Source: Mucilaginibacter sp. Bleaf8
GTDB taxonomy: Bacteria > Bacteroidota > Bacteroidia > Sphingobacteriales > Sphingobacteriaceae
Length of the DNA: 64,000 nt
NCBI RefSeq assembly: GCF_018390515.1
Contig: NZ_JAHBBK010000006.1
Location: forward strand, 124,001 to 188,000
Direction of reading: 5' to 3'
The position numbers were made by a program, and so were the translations under genes. Within the stretch, counting starts at the first letter, position 1, and each line of letters begins with the position of its first letter. This document shows, one piece after another, positions 43,827-52,922 of the stretch. The notes beneath the pieces were generated by a model that did no database searches, had not been told where the DNA came from, and saw nothing but the letters and a program-made list of their open reading frames with translations.

Positions 43827-43970
43827 CTATGAGAAGTGGAATGCTGCTCCAAACAGGGAATACCCGCGTTTGGCTGCATTACTCATGGCAGTTTTCACCA
43901 GTTTTACCGGATGCCGCTTGCTGGAAGCAGCCGCATGCGATTTAAGTAACAAAGTGTTTTCAGTAAGCAT
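43827..43970 (-). CDS. Possible small basic protein overlapping the sugar transferase 3' end
   Basis: A 47-codon ORF starting at ATG 43968-43970, overlapping the preceding transferase stop by 11 nt and ending at TAG 43827-43829. The product is basic and ends in a short hydrophobic/aromatic tail (GYSLFGAAFHFS). Overlap with the upstream stop fits translational coupling, as for cheA/cheW. Codon choice (GCT GCT TCC AGC AAG) looks like the neighbours. No family is recognised; it may be chance. Confidence 0.4.
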   Translation of the reverse strand: MLTENTLLLKSHAAASSKRHPVKLVKTAMSNAAKRGYSLFGAAFHFS

Positions 43971-45354
43971 TGGATTCGCCTTTGAAGATATTTACAACAG
44001 TTAAAAAGATAATTTTCAGATCAAGCGCTATTGACCATTTTTCGAGGTACCAGATATCGTGTTCCACGCGTTTAATCATCAGCCCGGCTTCTTTTGTTTC
44101 CCCTCTGAAACCGTTTATCTGTGCCCATCCGGTTATGCCGGGCTTTAAGTAATGCCGTACCATGTATTTGTTGATGGTGTTGCGGTACTGCTCGGTGTGT
44201 TTAAGCATGTGCGGCCTTGGCCCTACAACACTCATGTTGCCCAACAATACGTTAAAAAACTGCGGAAACTCATCTATGCTCGTTTTACGCATAAACCTGC
44301 CTATGCTGGTTATCCGTCCATCACCTTTAGTGGCTTGCTTATCATCTGCATCCATGTTCACTGTCATGCTACGGAACTTGTAGCATAAAAACTGCCGGTT
44401 GTTTTTGCCGCTACGTAACTGGGTAAAAAGTACCGGACCAGGGCTTTGCAGTTTTATTAAAACGGCCAGTATGGGATAAAGCCAGGTAAAAACAAACAAG
44501 ATAACGCCCGCACTCACTATTAAATCGAACATTCGTTTAACAAAGCGATTGTTCATATCTTCAAGCGGCTCCGAAAATGCGCTTATACCATGCAGCTGAG
44601 TGATGTGATCAGAAGAATAGGATTGCGTATACGCGTCACCCGGTTGCGGAATCAGTTTTAACCTGATGCATTGGTTGTGAGCCTCGATCATTAGTACCTC
44701 TATCTCATCGTTAGTCGTATCCGGATTGATAGCGACATACACATCGGTTATACCCTTATTTGCAGCGGCTTTTATTTGTTCGCAAGTTGCAGGTAACGAC
44801 ATTTTTGCTTCACTCACCATCCTGCACTCATGCTGCTCCAGAAAGTTTGCGAGGTCATATCTGCGATGGGTACTTTGCAAAAAGCTGGCTAAGTGTTCGC
44901 TGTTTTTAGAAATACCCAGCAGCGCTATTGGCTTTTTAAATCTGTACTTGGTTTTTAACAGCGGTTCTGCTATCCGGTAAGTAAGCTGGCTGCATATAAA
45001 ATGTATACCCAAAAACAGGAAAAACAATAGGTACAGCGCCAAACACACGGCCAACTGGCCCGTTAAAACCAGATATACAGCAAACACAACCAGGTGTATA
45101 AAGCCACATTGCCATCGTAAACTGAAAAGTATTGCAGAACGATAGACGGCTTTATTATGATACCGGTGCAGAACCAACACATTAACTACCCAGAGTATAC
45201 TGTTTATGACCGTTAGCTCTAAATAGTAATTGACCGAATTTCCACCGCTTTCAGGAAAAGCAGCATAATAAGCTACGGCAAAGATCAGGTTGATGCATAA
45301 AAAATCGATAGAAGCCAGTACGATACGTAAGGAGTATAAATAACGATTTTGCAT
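43960..45354 (-). CDS. Undecaprenyl-phosphate sugar-1-phosphate transferase (WcaJ-type)
   Basis: 464 residues. Four or five N-terminal TM helices (from about 10 to 125), a Rossmann-like middle domain (about 140-250, IALLGISKNSEHLASFL), a further TM near 275-300 (FDLIVSAGVILFVFTWLYP) and the C-terminal bacterial sugar transferase domain. The latter has QLRSGKNNRQFLCYKFRSM, KTSIDEFPQFFNVLLGNMS, VVGPRPH and LKPGITGWAQINGFRGET. It starts polysaccharide repeat synthesis by moving a sugar-1-phosphate, probably glucose or galactose, onto undecaprenyl phosphate. It probably has its own promoter after the hairpin at 45496-45523. Confidence 0.9.
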   Translation of the reverse strand: MQNRYLYSLRIVLASIDFLCINLIFAVAYYAAFPESGGNSVNYYLELTVINSILWVVNVLVLHRYHNKAVYRSAILFSLRWQCGFIHLVVFAVYLVLTGQLAVCLALYLLFFLFLGIHFICSQLTYRIAEPLLKTKYRFKKPIALLGISKNSEHLASFLQSTHRRYDLANFLEQHECRMVSEAKMSLPATCEQIKAAANKGITDVYVAINPDTTNDEIEVLMIEAHNQCIRLKLIPQPGDAYTQSYSSDHITQLHGISAFSEPLEDMNNRFVKRMFDLIVSAGVILFVFTWLYPILAVLIKLQSPGPVLFTQLRSGKNNRQFLCYKFRSMTVNMDADDKQATKGDGRITSIGRFMRKTSIDEFPQFFNVLLGNMSVVGPRPHMLKHTEQYRNTINKYMVRHYLKPGITGWAQINGFRGETKEAGLMIKRVEHDIWYLEKWSIALDLKIIFLTVVNIFKGESNAY

Positions 45355-45495
45355 TTAATTTAAAATAAAATTGTAAGCAACTCAGTTATTTAGCCCAGCA
45401 GGAACTGAATAGATTTGCACGGAAGATTTCAACACTTGCCCGCTTGTAAACGAAACCGGATAGCTGTCTTTTGTTCTTAAACCAGGCTGCCAATG

Positions 45496-45523
45496 ATTAC
45501 CACCTGCCTGCAGGCATGGTAAT
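45496..45523 (-). terminator. Hairpin downstream of gmd
   Basis: ATTACCA (45496-45502) pairs with TGGTAAT (45517-45523), and the inner TGCCTGCAGGCA is a perfect 12-nt palindrome. It starts 18 bp after the gmd stop. There is no T tract, so it may be a weak terminator or an RNA processing/stability element. Confidence 0.5.
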
Positions 45524-45541
45524 GCTGTCAACATTCTATTA

Positions 45542-46657
45542 TTATTCGTATTGGTTTTTTATGGCGTAGCCTGAATCTTTCAGTAGTTTTTCTCGCTCGA
45601 AGAGTTCTACGTCTGCAGCTACCATTTCTGCAACCAAGCCTTTCAGGTCATACTTAGGTTTCCAGCCCAGCTTGGTTTGTGATTTGGTGGGATCGCCGAT
45701 CAACAGATCCACCTCCGTAGGCCTGAAGTATTTAGGATCTACTGCTACCACTTCCGTACCAACCTCAAGTTGATAATCGGGATTACTGCAGCTTACTACA
45801 TAGCCTTTTTCTTTATTTCCTGTACCGGCAAAGTCCACCTCAATGCCCACTTCTAAAAACGCCAAACGCACAAACTCACGTACACGGGTAGTTACGCCGG
45901 TGGCTATCACAAAATCTTCGGGTGTTTCCTGCTGCAATATCAGGTACATGGCCTCTACGTAATCTTTGGCATGGCCCCAGTCACGTTGTGCGTCCAGGTT
46001 ACCTAAGTACAGCTTATCCTGCAGGCCCATTGCTATTTTAGCTACCGCGCGGGTGATTTTGCGGGTAACAAAGGTTTCGCCTCTTAAAGGACTTTCATGG
46101 TTAAACAAAATACCGTTGCAGGCATACATACCGTAAGCTTCCCGGTAGTTTACAGTAATCCAGTAAGCATACAGCTTGGCTACCGCATAAGGCGAGCGTG
46201 GGTAAAAAGGCGTAGTTTCAGATTGTGGCACGGCTTGTACCAAACCATACAGCTCCGAAGTGGATGCCTGGTAGATGCGGGTCTTCTGCTCTAAGCCCAG
46301 TATGCGGATTGCTTCCAAAAGTCGCAGCGTACCAATACCGTCGGCATTAGCGGTATACTCGGGCGTATCAAAGCTTACCTTCACGTGCGACATGGCACCC
46401 AAGTTGTAGATCTCGTCCGGCTGTACCTGCTGTATGATACGGATCAGGTTAGTGGAGTCTGATAGGTCACCATAGTGCAAGGTGAGCACCGGATTAATTT
46501 CATGCGGATCCTGATACAAGTGATCGATACGATCGGTGTTAAACAAAGAGCTTCTGCGCTTGATGCCGTGTACTTCGTATCCTTTTTCTAAAAGTAACTC
46601 CGTAAGGTAAGCGCCATCCTGGCCTGTAATGCCAGTAATTAAGGCTTTCTTTTTCAT
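45542..46657 (-). CDS. gmd: GDP-mannose 4,6-dehydratase
   Basis: 371 residues, the family norm. NADP-binding GITGQDGAYLTELLLEKGYE (9-28), then GIKRRSSLFNTDRIDHLY. The catalytic Tyr and Lys are in RSPYAVAKLYAYW, and NGILFNHESPLRGETFVTRK is the Gmd signature. It converts GDP-D-mannose to GDP-4-keto-6-deoxy-D-mannose, the precursor of GDP-L-fucose, GDP-D-rhamnose and related sugars. No GDP-fucose synthase gene is seen in the window, so the next step is encoded elsewhere or a different end sugar is made. Confidence 0.95.
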   Translation of the reverse strand: MKKKALITGITGQDGAYLTELLLEKGYEVHGIKRRSSLFNTDRIDHLYQDPHEINPVLTLHYGDLSDSTNLIRIIQQVQPDEIYNLGAMSHVKVSFDTPEYTANADGIGTLRLLEAIRILGLEQKTRIYQASTSELYGLVQAVPQSETTPFYPRSPYAVAKLYAYWITVNYREAYGMYACNGILFNHESPLRGETFVTRKITRAVAKIAMGLQDKLYLGNLDAQRDWGHAKDYVEAMYLILQQETPEDFVIATGVTTRVREFVRLAFLEVGIEVDFAGTGNKEKGYVVSCSNPDYQLEVGTEVVAVDPKYFRPTEVDLLIGDPTKSQTKLGWKPKYDLKGLVAEMVAADVELFEREKLLKDSGYAIKNQYE

Positions 46658-46720
46658 GAATTGTAAGGGTTTGGTTTTATTGATGAGTGATTGTTTTAAA
46701 ATGAGGGGCCGACTGTTCGG

Positions 46721-47452
46721 CTACCTGGCTGTTTTAACTTTCCGATGAAGTAAATGCCAGGTAAACAGCGGCCCATAGTATAGGTATCTCTTCCACATCC
46801 TTTTAGGTTCTGCAAGCAACCGGCCGAACCATTCCATGCCTAAGGATATCCACATTTGCGCGGGCCGGTTAACGGTACCTGCATAAAAATCGAATACGGC
46901 GCCAATGGAGCCAATTACTTTGGTATTCAGGTGCAGCTTATGATGATGTATCCATTTTTCCTGCTTGGGGGCAGTCATGCCAATAAATAAAACATCAGGT
47001 GCAAAGCGGTTCACTTCCTGGATCATCAGCTGGCTATCCTGCTCATTGAACATGGCTTTGTAGGGTGGCGAGTAAGAATGAACACTAATATTCGGATATT
47101 CATTTTTTATGCGGTTCCGTATCTTTTGCAACGTGCCATTGGATGAGCCCAGATAGAAACAGGACCCCTTCTCCTGATTGAGTTTATGCAACAGGTGCTG
47201 GTGTAAATCGGCGCCGGCAATTTTTTGAATCCTGACGCTGTCCAAAAACCGGGAAGCAAACACCATCCCAATGCCATCGGGCAACAGCATATCAGATTCC
47301 ATCAAGGCTTTTTTAAATTCGGCATCCTGCTCGGCCATGCAGTACGAATATTGATTGATCGTATTCACAACCGTTTTCTTTTGAAGGGAGATATCTGTTA
47401 ATGAACCATTAAACAAAGGATATCCCATGCAAGTGGTAAATGTATTATTCAT
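46721..47452 (-). CDS. WecG/TagA/CpsF-family glycosyltransferase
   Basis: 243 residues from the ATG at 47450-47452; an upstream GTG adds ten hydrophobic residues and is less likely. Family motifs: LLPDGIGMVFASRF with the likely catalytic Asp D59, FYLGSSNGTLQKIRN and DVLFIGMTAPKQEKWIHHH. GT26 enzymes add the second sugar to an undecaprenyl-linked acceptor, suiting a step just after the initiating transferase. It lies 63 bp upstream of gmd. Confidence 0.9.
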   Translation of the reverse strand: MNNTFTTCMGYPLFNGSLTDISLQKKTVVNTINQYSYCMAEQDAEFKKALMESDMLLPDGIGMVFASRFLDSVRIQKIAGADLHQHLLHKLNQEKGSCFYLGSSNGTLQKIRNRIKNEYPNISVHSYSPPYKAMFNEQDSQLMIQEVNRFAPDVLFIGMTAPKQEKWIHHHKLHLNTKVIGSIGAVFDFYAGTVNRPAQMWISLGMEWFGRLLAEPKRMWKRYLYYGPLFTWHLLHRKVKTAR

Positions 47453-47545
47453 AGCTATAATGGTTAGGTGAATGAACAGCACACTACCCTTGAACGGGAT
47501 ACTGTGCGTTTAAAATGAGGTATAGGCAACCGGGAGGTTACCAGA

Positions 47546-48409
47546 TCAAGTATTTAACCCTGTATTTAAAAACAAGCTTCGTATGTGCGAGGTGAGGTGC
47601 ATGGCTATTTTCCTTCTCCTGGCAACCATATTTTTAGGCAGATAATAGAGAACGCTTTTAAGTAACCGGTCATAACTGCCTATCTGTTTGGTTGGGATGA
47701 TCTTGTTGATATGCGATTCGTCCTTCCCGTTGATCAGCAAGCATTCCGGATTTGATTTTTCCCAAACAACTTTTGGTAAAAAGCGGCTTTTTAGCGACTT
47801 TACCTTTTGTCCTGTATTGCAGTACTGCAACACCAGCGCATATCTTGTGAACTGGGTCAGATTGCGGGAGGCATGCCAGGTAAGGCCGTCAAAAATAAAG
47901 AACTCCCCATCCGAGACATCAATCTCTATAAGTTCCGCATCCGGCGACAGCTTTTGTGCCTGATTTAACACCTCCGTATCATTGTATAAGTCCAAGCCAT
48001 CGCATTTTAAATCATCCGGTGTTACATCAAATTTGTGCGACCGGGTAATTACCCTCATACATTCTTTTCTTATTACATTTTTTAACCCTACCCAAACCGT
48101 TATCCCTTCCCACTCCGTATGCTCGGTATCCACATGCCATTCATGTACCGCATCTGCATGCTGATGAATTAACTGGCTTCCTGATAAAAGAATATTATCG
48201 CCCAGAATAGGCTTTATCTTTTCCAGAATTTCCTTTCTCAATGCTACGCTGGCGATAGCCTGGCTGGTTACATGCCGTTGCTTAACCGTTGGTAATAGCA
48301 GGTTCGAGAGCAGGTTCTCTCTCGATACCAGGAGTTCACTTTCCCGTTTGTTTAATAAAGGATAAGGCCCGGCGTATCCCTGCGCCAAAAAGTCGTCTAA
48401 GTATGTCAT
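47546..48409 (-). CDS. Phytanoyl-CoA dioxygenase (PhyH) family protein
   Basis: 287 residues from the ATG at 48407-48409; a TTG upstream is less likely. Fe(II)/2-oxoglutarate oxygenase triad: H92 and D94 in EWHVDTEHTEWEG, distal H179 in TWHASRNLTQ, and R189 for 2-oxoglutarate. The substrate is unknown; within a polysaccharide locus it may hydroxylate a sugar, lipid or amino-acid substituent. It lies 47 bp from the next glycosyltransferase gene, in the same transcription unit. Confidence 0.82.
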   Translation of the reverse strand: MTYLDDFLAQGYAGPYPLLNKRESELLVSRENLLSNLLLPTVKQRHVTSQAIASVALRKEILEKIKPILGDNILLSGSQLIHQHADAVHEWHVDTEHTEWEGITVWVGLKNVIRKECMRVITRSHKFDVTPDDLKCDGLDLYNDTEVLNQAQKLSPDAELIEIDVSDGEFFIFDGLTWHASRNLTQFTRYALVLQYCNTGQKVKSLKSRFLPKVVWEKSNPECLLINGKDESHINKIIPTKQIGSYDRLLKSVLYYLPKNMVARRRKIAMHLTSHIRSLFLNTGLNT

Positions 48410-48456
48410 TGCATTAAAGGATTGGATAAAACAGCGATTATGGATCTGCAAGCAGT

Positions 48457-49629
48457 TTAATGCTTACTATATGAGGCATGATTTTCAACTATGGCTTGGT
48501 TATAGATAGCCATCAGCTGCTCATAATTATGATCGGGAGTATAATGCTCCTGATAAGTTTTCATAGCGTTTTGGCGATACCTGCTTTTTATTTCATCCGG
48601 ATATCCGGCCCATTGGTGCACTGCCTGTATAAGGCTGTTTGCATTACCGGGTTCAAAGTGCAGCCCGTTTTGGCAATGACTTACCAGTGCAGAAGCGGCG
48701 CCAATGTTTGAAGCAATAACAGGCGTCGCTACAGCAAACGCTTCAATGATGGTGAGCCCGAAAGTTTCATACCATATTGACGGGAATATTAATGCCGTGC
48801 ACTGCTGCATAGCCGTTGTGATGGCCTGTTTATCCTGAAACCCGCAATAGTTAATATTAGCATGGGTCTCTGCTATAGTTTTCACATACTCATTATAAGG
48901 GCCGTCGCCAATAATATCCAGTGTATAAGGCGAACCTACAAAGGCTTCCAGTAATACCTTGATACCTTTCTCATCACTCAAACGCCCTACATATAAAAAA
49001 TGGCTATTCCTTACAACATCAGCCTTAGCTGTATAGTCCGTAAAATTCGGTTTTACTGCCAGCTGGGCCGGGATTACCGAGAGCTTACTTTTTTCAATCA
49101 GCTTTTTAGCGTCATTGGTTAATACAATGAAGCGGTTAACCTGCTTCCATACGCCCGATATATTATTGAGCCCGATAGTTAATGCGAGCCAAAATGTAAG
49201 CAGCCACGAACCTTTGTAAACACGGTTAAAAACCGCCTTCAGCGGAAAAGCTGTTTCCATGCTGCGCAGGTAAGGTTGCCCGTTATTAAATAACGTACCT
49301 GAGGGGCATATTAACCGGTAATTGTGTAAGGTATATACTACTGCAGCACGTTTTTTAACGGCATAAATCACAGATGTAGAGCCACTGAAATGCAGATTAT
49401 GGATATGAACAACATCAGGCTTAAACGCATCGATTTTCTTTTGCGTAGCCCGGTATGATTTGATATTGAAAGGCAATTGCAGCAAATTGGCCAATGGTGC
49501 CGATTCATTAGCAAAAAGCAGTATCTCCACTTCATTGCCTTTTGAGCGCAATAAATCAAGCTCTTTTACAACGGTAATATCCTCCCCTCCCAAATATTGG
49601 TAGGCGCAATGGATCAATAAAATACGCAT
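48457..49629 (-). CDS. Glycosyltransferase family 4
   Basis: 390 residues, GT-B fold. N-terminal acceptor domain with YQYLGGEDITVVKELDLLR. C-terminal donor domain has LYVGRLSDEKGIKVLLEAF and the E-x7-E motif in SIWYETFGLTIIEAFAVATP. A cytoplasmic retaining transferase acting on the lipid-linked repeat unit. Donor sugar not predictable. Confidence 0.9.
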   Translation of the reverse strand: MRILLIHCAYQYLGGEDITVVKELDLLRSKGNEVEILLFANESAPLANLLQLPFNIKSYRATQKKIDAFKPDVVHIHNLHFSGSTSVIYAVKKRAAVVYTLHNYRLICPSGTLFNNGQPYLRSMETAFPLKAVFNRVYKGSWLLTFWLALTIGLNNISGVWKQVNRFIVLTNDAKKLIEKSKLSVIPAQLAVKPNFTDYTAKADVVRNSHFLYVGRLSDEKGIKVLLEAFVGSPYTLDIIGDGPYNEYVKTIAETHANINYCGFQDKQAITTAMQQCTALIFPSIWYETFGLTIIEAFAVATPVIASNIGAASALVSHCQNGLHFEPGNANSLIQAVHQWAGYPDEIKSRYRQNAMKTYQEHYTPDHNYEQLMAIYNQAIVENHASYSKH

Positions 49630-49666
49630 CAGTACTTATATATGCCGGTATAGCGATACAAGAAAT

Positions 49667-50749
49667 TTAACTTGCCAGGGCATATTTTACCGAGGCGAGT
49701 ATGCCATCGGCCGAGGATTGGTGATTATAGTCCTGAACCTGCTTGGCCGCATTTGCGGAGAGCGATTTTAGTTTGGCTGGCGCAGTTAAGAGATCACAGA
49801 TATGCTCTACCCAGGTTTCAGCGTCTAAAGGCAAAACGTAGCCGTTGGAACCGTGCACAATTAGATCATGAGCTACCCCCGCATTTTTGCAGGTAATTAC
49901 CGGCAGGCCCGCTGCGCAAGCCTCATTGGCAACCACCCCCCATGGATCATTCAGGGTGGGAAACAAAAAAAGTTTGGATTGCGAATAATAGTAAGGCAGG
50001 CTGTGCGGCTGCACAAATCCGGCATAGTCAAAATCTATCCCTTGTTTTATTAAATGTGCTACTAAATTGTTCCTGAGCGGCCCGTCGCCTACAATAAGTA
50101 CGTTGCACTTGCCCAGCTTATCTTTCACTTGTTTGGCTACCTCTGCAAAAAAGAGCGGCATTTTCCTTTCAATAAGCTGGCCTGCAAACATAAGGTCATA
50201 CTTTTTGCGCCCGGATTGCTGTGCAAAAGTGTGATTCTCGATACACAGGCAAGATTTAAAAACCTTTTCTTTAGGTACCCGGTAACTTTCGTAAAGTTTG
50301 ATGCTGCCGGCACTGGCACCAATAAAAGATGCCGAAAACTTATATATAATGCGCCGAACCAATCTGTGCACGGCCGACAAGGTCCTTTCAGAATCAAAAG
50401 TACCATCGGTAAATGGAACAAACTTTTTACCCATAAGCAGGCACCATATAAACCCATATAACATAGTAGGGTTAAAACCGGTAGAGATAACCACATCAGG
50501 TTTGTGCTTGTTCAGGCACCTGATCACATTCAGGTTATTGTGTATCATCCTGTTGGCCTTATTGCTCAGGTAAACCATTTGATAATTACCCTTTTTAAAC
50601 TTCCATTGCCTGTTGGGTTCTACCTCCGAGCAGTAAACCACCGTGTATTTAATTTGATTACATTCAGAAAGCAGCTCATGCATTTTTTCGCGGTACGGCG
50701 CCGGAATATTTGTTAAATACAAAACACACGGCATTGCATTGTCGGTCAT
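49667..50749 (-). CDS. Glycosyltransferase family 4
   Basis: 360 residues from the ATG at 50747-50749; a GTG upstream would add 16 residues. Start CVLYLTNIPAPYREKMHELL is typical of this subgroup. Donor domain: FAGQLIERKMPLFFAEVAK and LFPTLNDPWGVVANEACAAG. The first Glu of the usual E-x7-E motif is Asp here (DPWGVVANE), as in some active GT4 enzymes. Its donor is unknown. Spacing of 37 bp to the next transferase gene indicates one operon. Confidence 0.9.
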   Translation of the reverse strand: MTDNAMPCVLYLTNIPAPYREKMHELLSECNQIKYTVVYCSEVEPNRQWKFKKGNYQMVYLSNKANRMIHNNLNVIRCLNKHKPDVVISTGFNPTMLYGFIWCLLMGKKFVPFTDGTFDSERTLSAVHRLVRRIIYKFSASFIGASAGSIKLYESYRVPKEKVFKSCLCIENHTFAQQSGRKKYDLMFAGQLIERKMPLFFAEVAKQVKDKLGKCNVLIVGDGPLRNNLVAHLIKQGIDFDYAGFVQPHSLPYYYSQSKLFLFPTLNDPWGVVANEACAAGLPVITCKNAGVAHDLIVHGSNGYVLPLDAETWVEHICDLLTAPAKLKSLSANAAKQVQDYNHQSSADGILASVKYALAS

Positions 50750-50829
50750 ATCAAATACATTTTTAATTGCAGGGATAGGTTGAAACACGTATGACACTGG
50801 TATTTATATTAAGGTTGTGATATAGTTTT

Positions 50830-51921
50830 TTAGGCCTCGCTCTCAGACAGGCGGTATACCGCCTGAGGCTGTTGCATAGGGTTTCTTTTGTTCCATGGCT
50901 TGAACAGGTTAACAATCGGCCTTTCGATAAAATAATAGAAGACATAGCTGATGCCTATGGTTAAAAGCAAAATGATGACAGCGCCTATATTATTGGCGAA
51001 ATAAGATTGGGCTTTAAACAAGAACAGAAATTTGATTATGGTAGAAATAACGGTTCCGTGTATCAGGTAAAGCGAGTAGGAAGAGTTGCCTACAGCTACC
51101 AGCAATGAAGATACCGGCCTTTTATAATAAACGGCGCCGCCAACAAGCAGTGCCGCCGGGATACCAAAAAGATACACACGGCTGATATAAGAACTAAATG
51201 CTGTGGCATCATGGTTTTTGGCGTACCAATACCATACCCAGTCCATACAAAACAATACGAACCCAACAGTTGTTAATAAGATAGCGTACTTAAATTCCTT
51301 AACTTGATGATAGATCCACGCTAACGCACAGCCAAAGAAAAACTCAAGGATAATAGGGTTGATGAGCGTACCCACAAAAACAGATGAGGTATGCACACCG
51401 GAGAAGTATAAAGCAAGAATAATGGTTCCCCATACACTAAGTGTAGCAAGCAGGCAACGTTTACTTACGGCGCAGGCCAGCGCAAACACTGTGTAAAACA
51501 TTACCTCGTAGGTAAGTGTCCAGGCCGTACCAATTACATAAAAGTTTTGTGGCAATAAAGACAGCGATCCCAAAATAGCCGATGCACTTTCCTTGTAAGG
51601 CTGGTTATTTACAGGCGTAACCTGGTAGGCAATAACAAGTAATAAAGTAACGATCCAGTATAAAGGGTATATTCTAAGAAAACGCCTTTTAAGAAACGCC
51701 AATGGCTTAAAACCTTTCCCTGTCGATGTATGCAAAATAATAAAACCACTGATTACAAAAAACACGTCAACACCCGAACAGCCACCGTTAAATATCTCGT
51801 CCCAAAAATGAAAACCAAGCCTCATATGCATAATATGAGTACCATGTAACCCCATAACGGAAATGGCTGCGAAAGCACGCAGCACTTGTAAACTTTCGAT
51901 GGTTTGGTGTGATTTAGCCAT
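50830..51921 (-). CDS. Membrane acyltransferase family 3 (OafA type)
   Basis: 363 residues with about ten TM helices. Family signatures: ISVMGLHGTHIMHM near the start with a conserved His, then GVDVFFVISGFIIL, and RRFLRIYPLYWIVTLLL. These proteins O-acylate sugars in surface polysaccharides, often with acetyl. The start overlaps the end of the GT2 gene by 8 bp, showing tight coupling. Confidence 0.9.
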   Translation of the reverse strand: MAKSHQTIESLQVLRAFAAISVMGLHGTHIMHMRLGFHFWDEIFNGGCSGVDVFFVISGFIILHTSTGKGFKPLAFLKRRFLRIYPLYWIVTLLLVIAYQVTPVNNQPYKESASAILGSLSLLPQNFYVIGTAWTLTYEVMFYTVFALACAVSKRCLLATLSVWGTIILALYFSGVHTSSVFVGTLINPIILEFFFGCALAWIYHQVKEFKYAILLTTVGFVLFCMDWVWYWYAKNHDATAFSSYISRVYLFGIPAALLVGGAVYYKRPVSSLLVAVGNSSYSLYLIHGTVISTIIKFLFLFKAQSYFANNIGAVIILLLTIGISYVFYYFIERPIVNLFKPWNKRNPMQQPQAVYRLSESEA

Positions 51922-52804
51922 GAGCTTTAAAGGTATTGTTGTTAAATTCTTTACTTTTTAGCATCTGCCAAAAAATAGGCAATAAGGTTTTCATCCATAG
52001 TTTAGCAAAGGCAAGTGGATAGTAAAGCGGGAAATGCGTGCGTATGAACAGCAAATATTCTTTATAAGCCAATCCTTTCGGGCTTTTCAAATACTTTATT
52101 CTTTCTTTTAACCCGGTGCTTTGCGATTTCCAGTTTTGGCCATGATCGTCTGTGCAGTAACCCAGTATACCTGGTGCCACCATCACGTCAAAACCGGCTT
52201 TTTTTACTTTTAAAGTGTAGTCGTAATCAGCGATGCCATGCGTGTAGGCTGAAGAAAGAATACCAACGGCATTTACAATATCCTCCGGAACCAGCATAAT
52301 ATTACCATTGCCTAAATCGCAGCTCTGGTACTGATGCTGATCGTAAACCACGGTACTTTTTAAGTTAAAGCCCGATGTGAGCTTTTTACCGCCGTAAGAA
52401 ATGTTGCCGGTTGAACAATCCTGCGTACTCCCGATACAGACAGCAGGTTTTCCAAGTTCTTTCGTTATTTCATCATTACACGCTAAAAGCGCGGCAACTG
52501 TATTTTCTTTTAGTAAGGTATCATCATTTAAAAGCAGATAATAGCTGTATTGCCCTTTTTGCGCTTCGCGCCACGAGTTACGCATGCCACCTGCCCAAAA
52601 CAATTGCCCGCTGCCATGAAAGATGTAACTATCCGGATAAATTTCCTTTACGGCTTTAACCGTATTATCGGCCGATGCATCATCAGTTAAAAAAACATCA
52701 ATACCTATATTTTTTGGCAGCTTTTGTGCTTTAAGGCTTTGCAAGCAAGCAACGGTTTTATCCTGTCTGTTAAAGGTGGTAAGCAGCACTGCTATTCTCA
52801 TCAT
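51914..52804 (-). CDS. Glycosyltransferase family 2
   Basis: 296 residues from the ATG pair at 52801/52804; the longer frame upstream passes through inverted repeats and is unlikely. GT-A fold start RIAVLLTTFNRQDKTVACLQ. Nucleotide-binding VFLTDDASADNT and metal-binding YYLLLNDDTLL are followed by FWAGGMRNSWREA. Resembles rhamnosyl/galactosyl-type family 2 transferases. Confidence 0.9.
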   Translation of the reverse strand: MMRIAVLLTTFNRQDKTVACLQSLKAQKLPKNIGIDVFLTDDASADNTVKAVKEIYPDSYIFHGSGQLFWAGGMRNSWREAQKGQYSYYLLLNDDTLLKENTVAALLACNDEITKELGKPAVCIGSTQDCSTGNISYGGKKLTSGFNLKSTVVYDQHQYQSCDLGNGNIMLVPEDIVNAVGILSSAYTHGIADYDYTLKVKKAGFDVMVAPGILGYCTDDHGQNWKSQSTGLKERIKYLKSPKGLAYKEYLLFIRTHFPLYYPLAFAKLWMKTLLPIFWQMLKSKEFNNNTFKAHG

Positions 52805-52820
52805 ATGTAGATTGTAATAC

Positions 52821-52836
52821 GTACACCACGGTGTAC
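52821..52836. repeat. Short perfect inverted repeat in the gap before the GT2 gene
   Basis: GTACACC (52821-52827) and GGTGTAC (52830-52836) with a 2-nt spacer, 17 bp upstream of the GT2 ATG. It could be a protein binding site or a small RNA hairpin. Confidence 0.4.
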
Positions 52837-52840
52837 CGAA

Positions 52841-52884
52841 ACTTTTCAGTGTACTGCCTAAAGCAGATAAGCTTACTGAAAAGT
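52841..52884 (-). terminator. Hairpin between two glycosyltransferase genes
   Basis: 10-bp perfect stem ACTTTTCAGT (52841-52850) and ACTGAAAAGT (52875-52884), 24-nt loop, 38 bp after the stop of the upstream GT4 gene. The 3' side on the minus strand reads TTTCGG, a short T run. It may end or attenuate transcription inside the operon. Confidence 0.4.
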
Positions 52885-52922
52885 GTGTTATGAATAATTT
52901 ATAAAGGGCGTTTACTTGATGT

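Noticed and set aside
43849..43873. Hairpin-like CCAAAC/GGG...CCC/GTTTGG stretch, first read as a terminator
   Set aside because: The stem is imperfect with asymmetric unpaired bases, there is no T tract, and it lies inside the possible 47-codon ORF, which explains it as coding sequence.
51914..51921. Overlaps of 4 to 11 nt between polysaccharide genes taken as possible frameshifts
   Set aside because: Each pair encodes complete, distinct families with normal lengths, so the overlaps are ordinary operon coupling.
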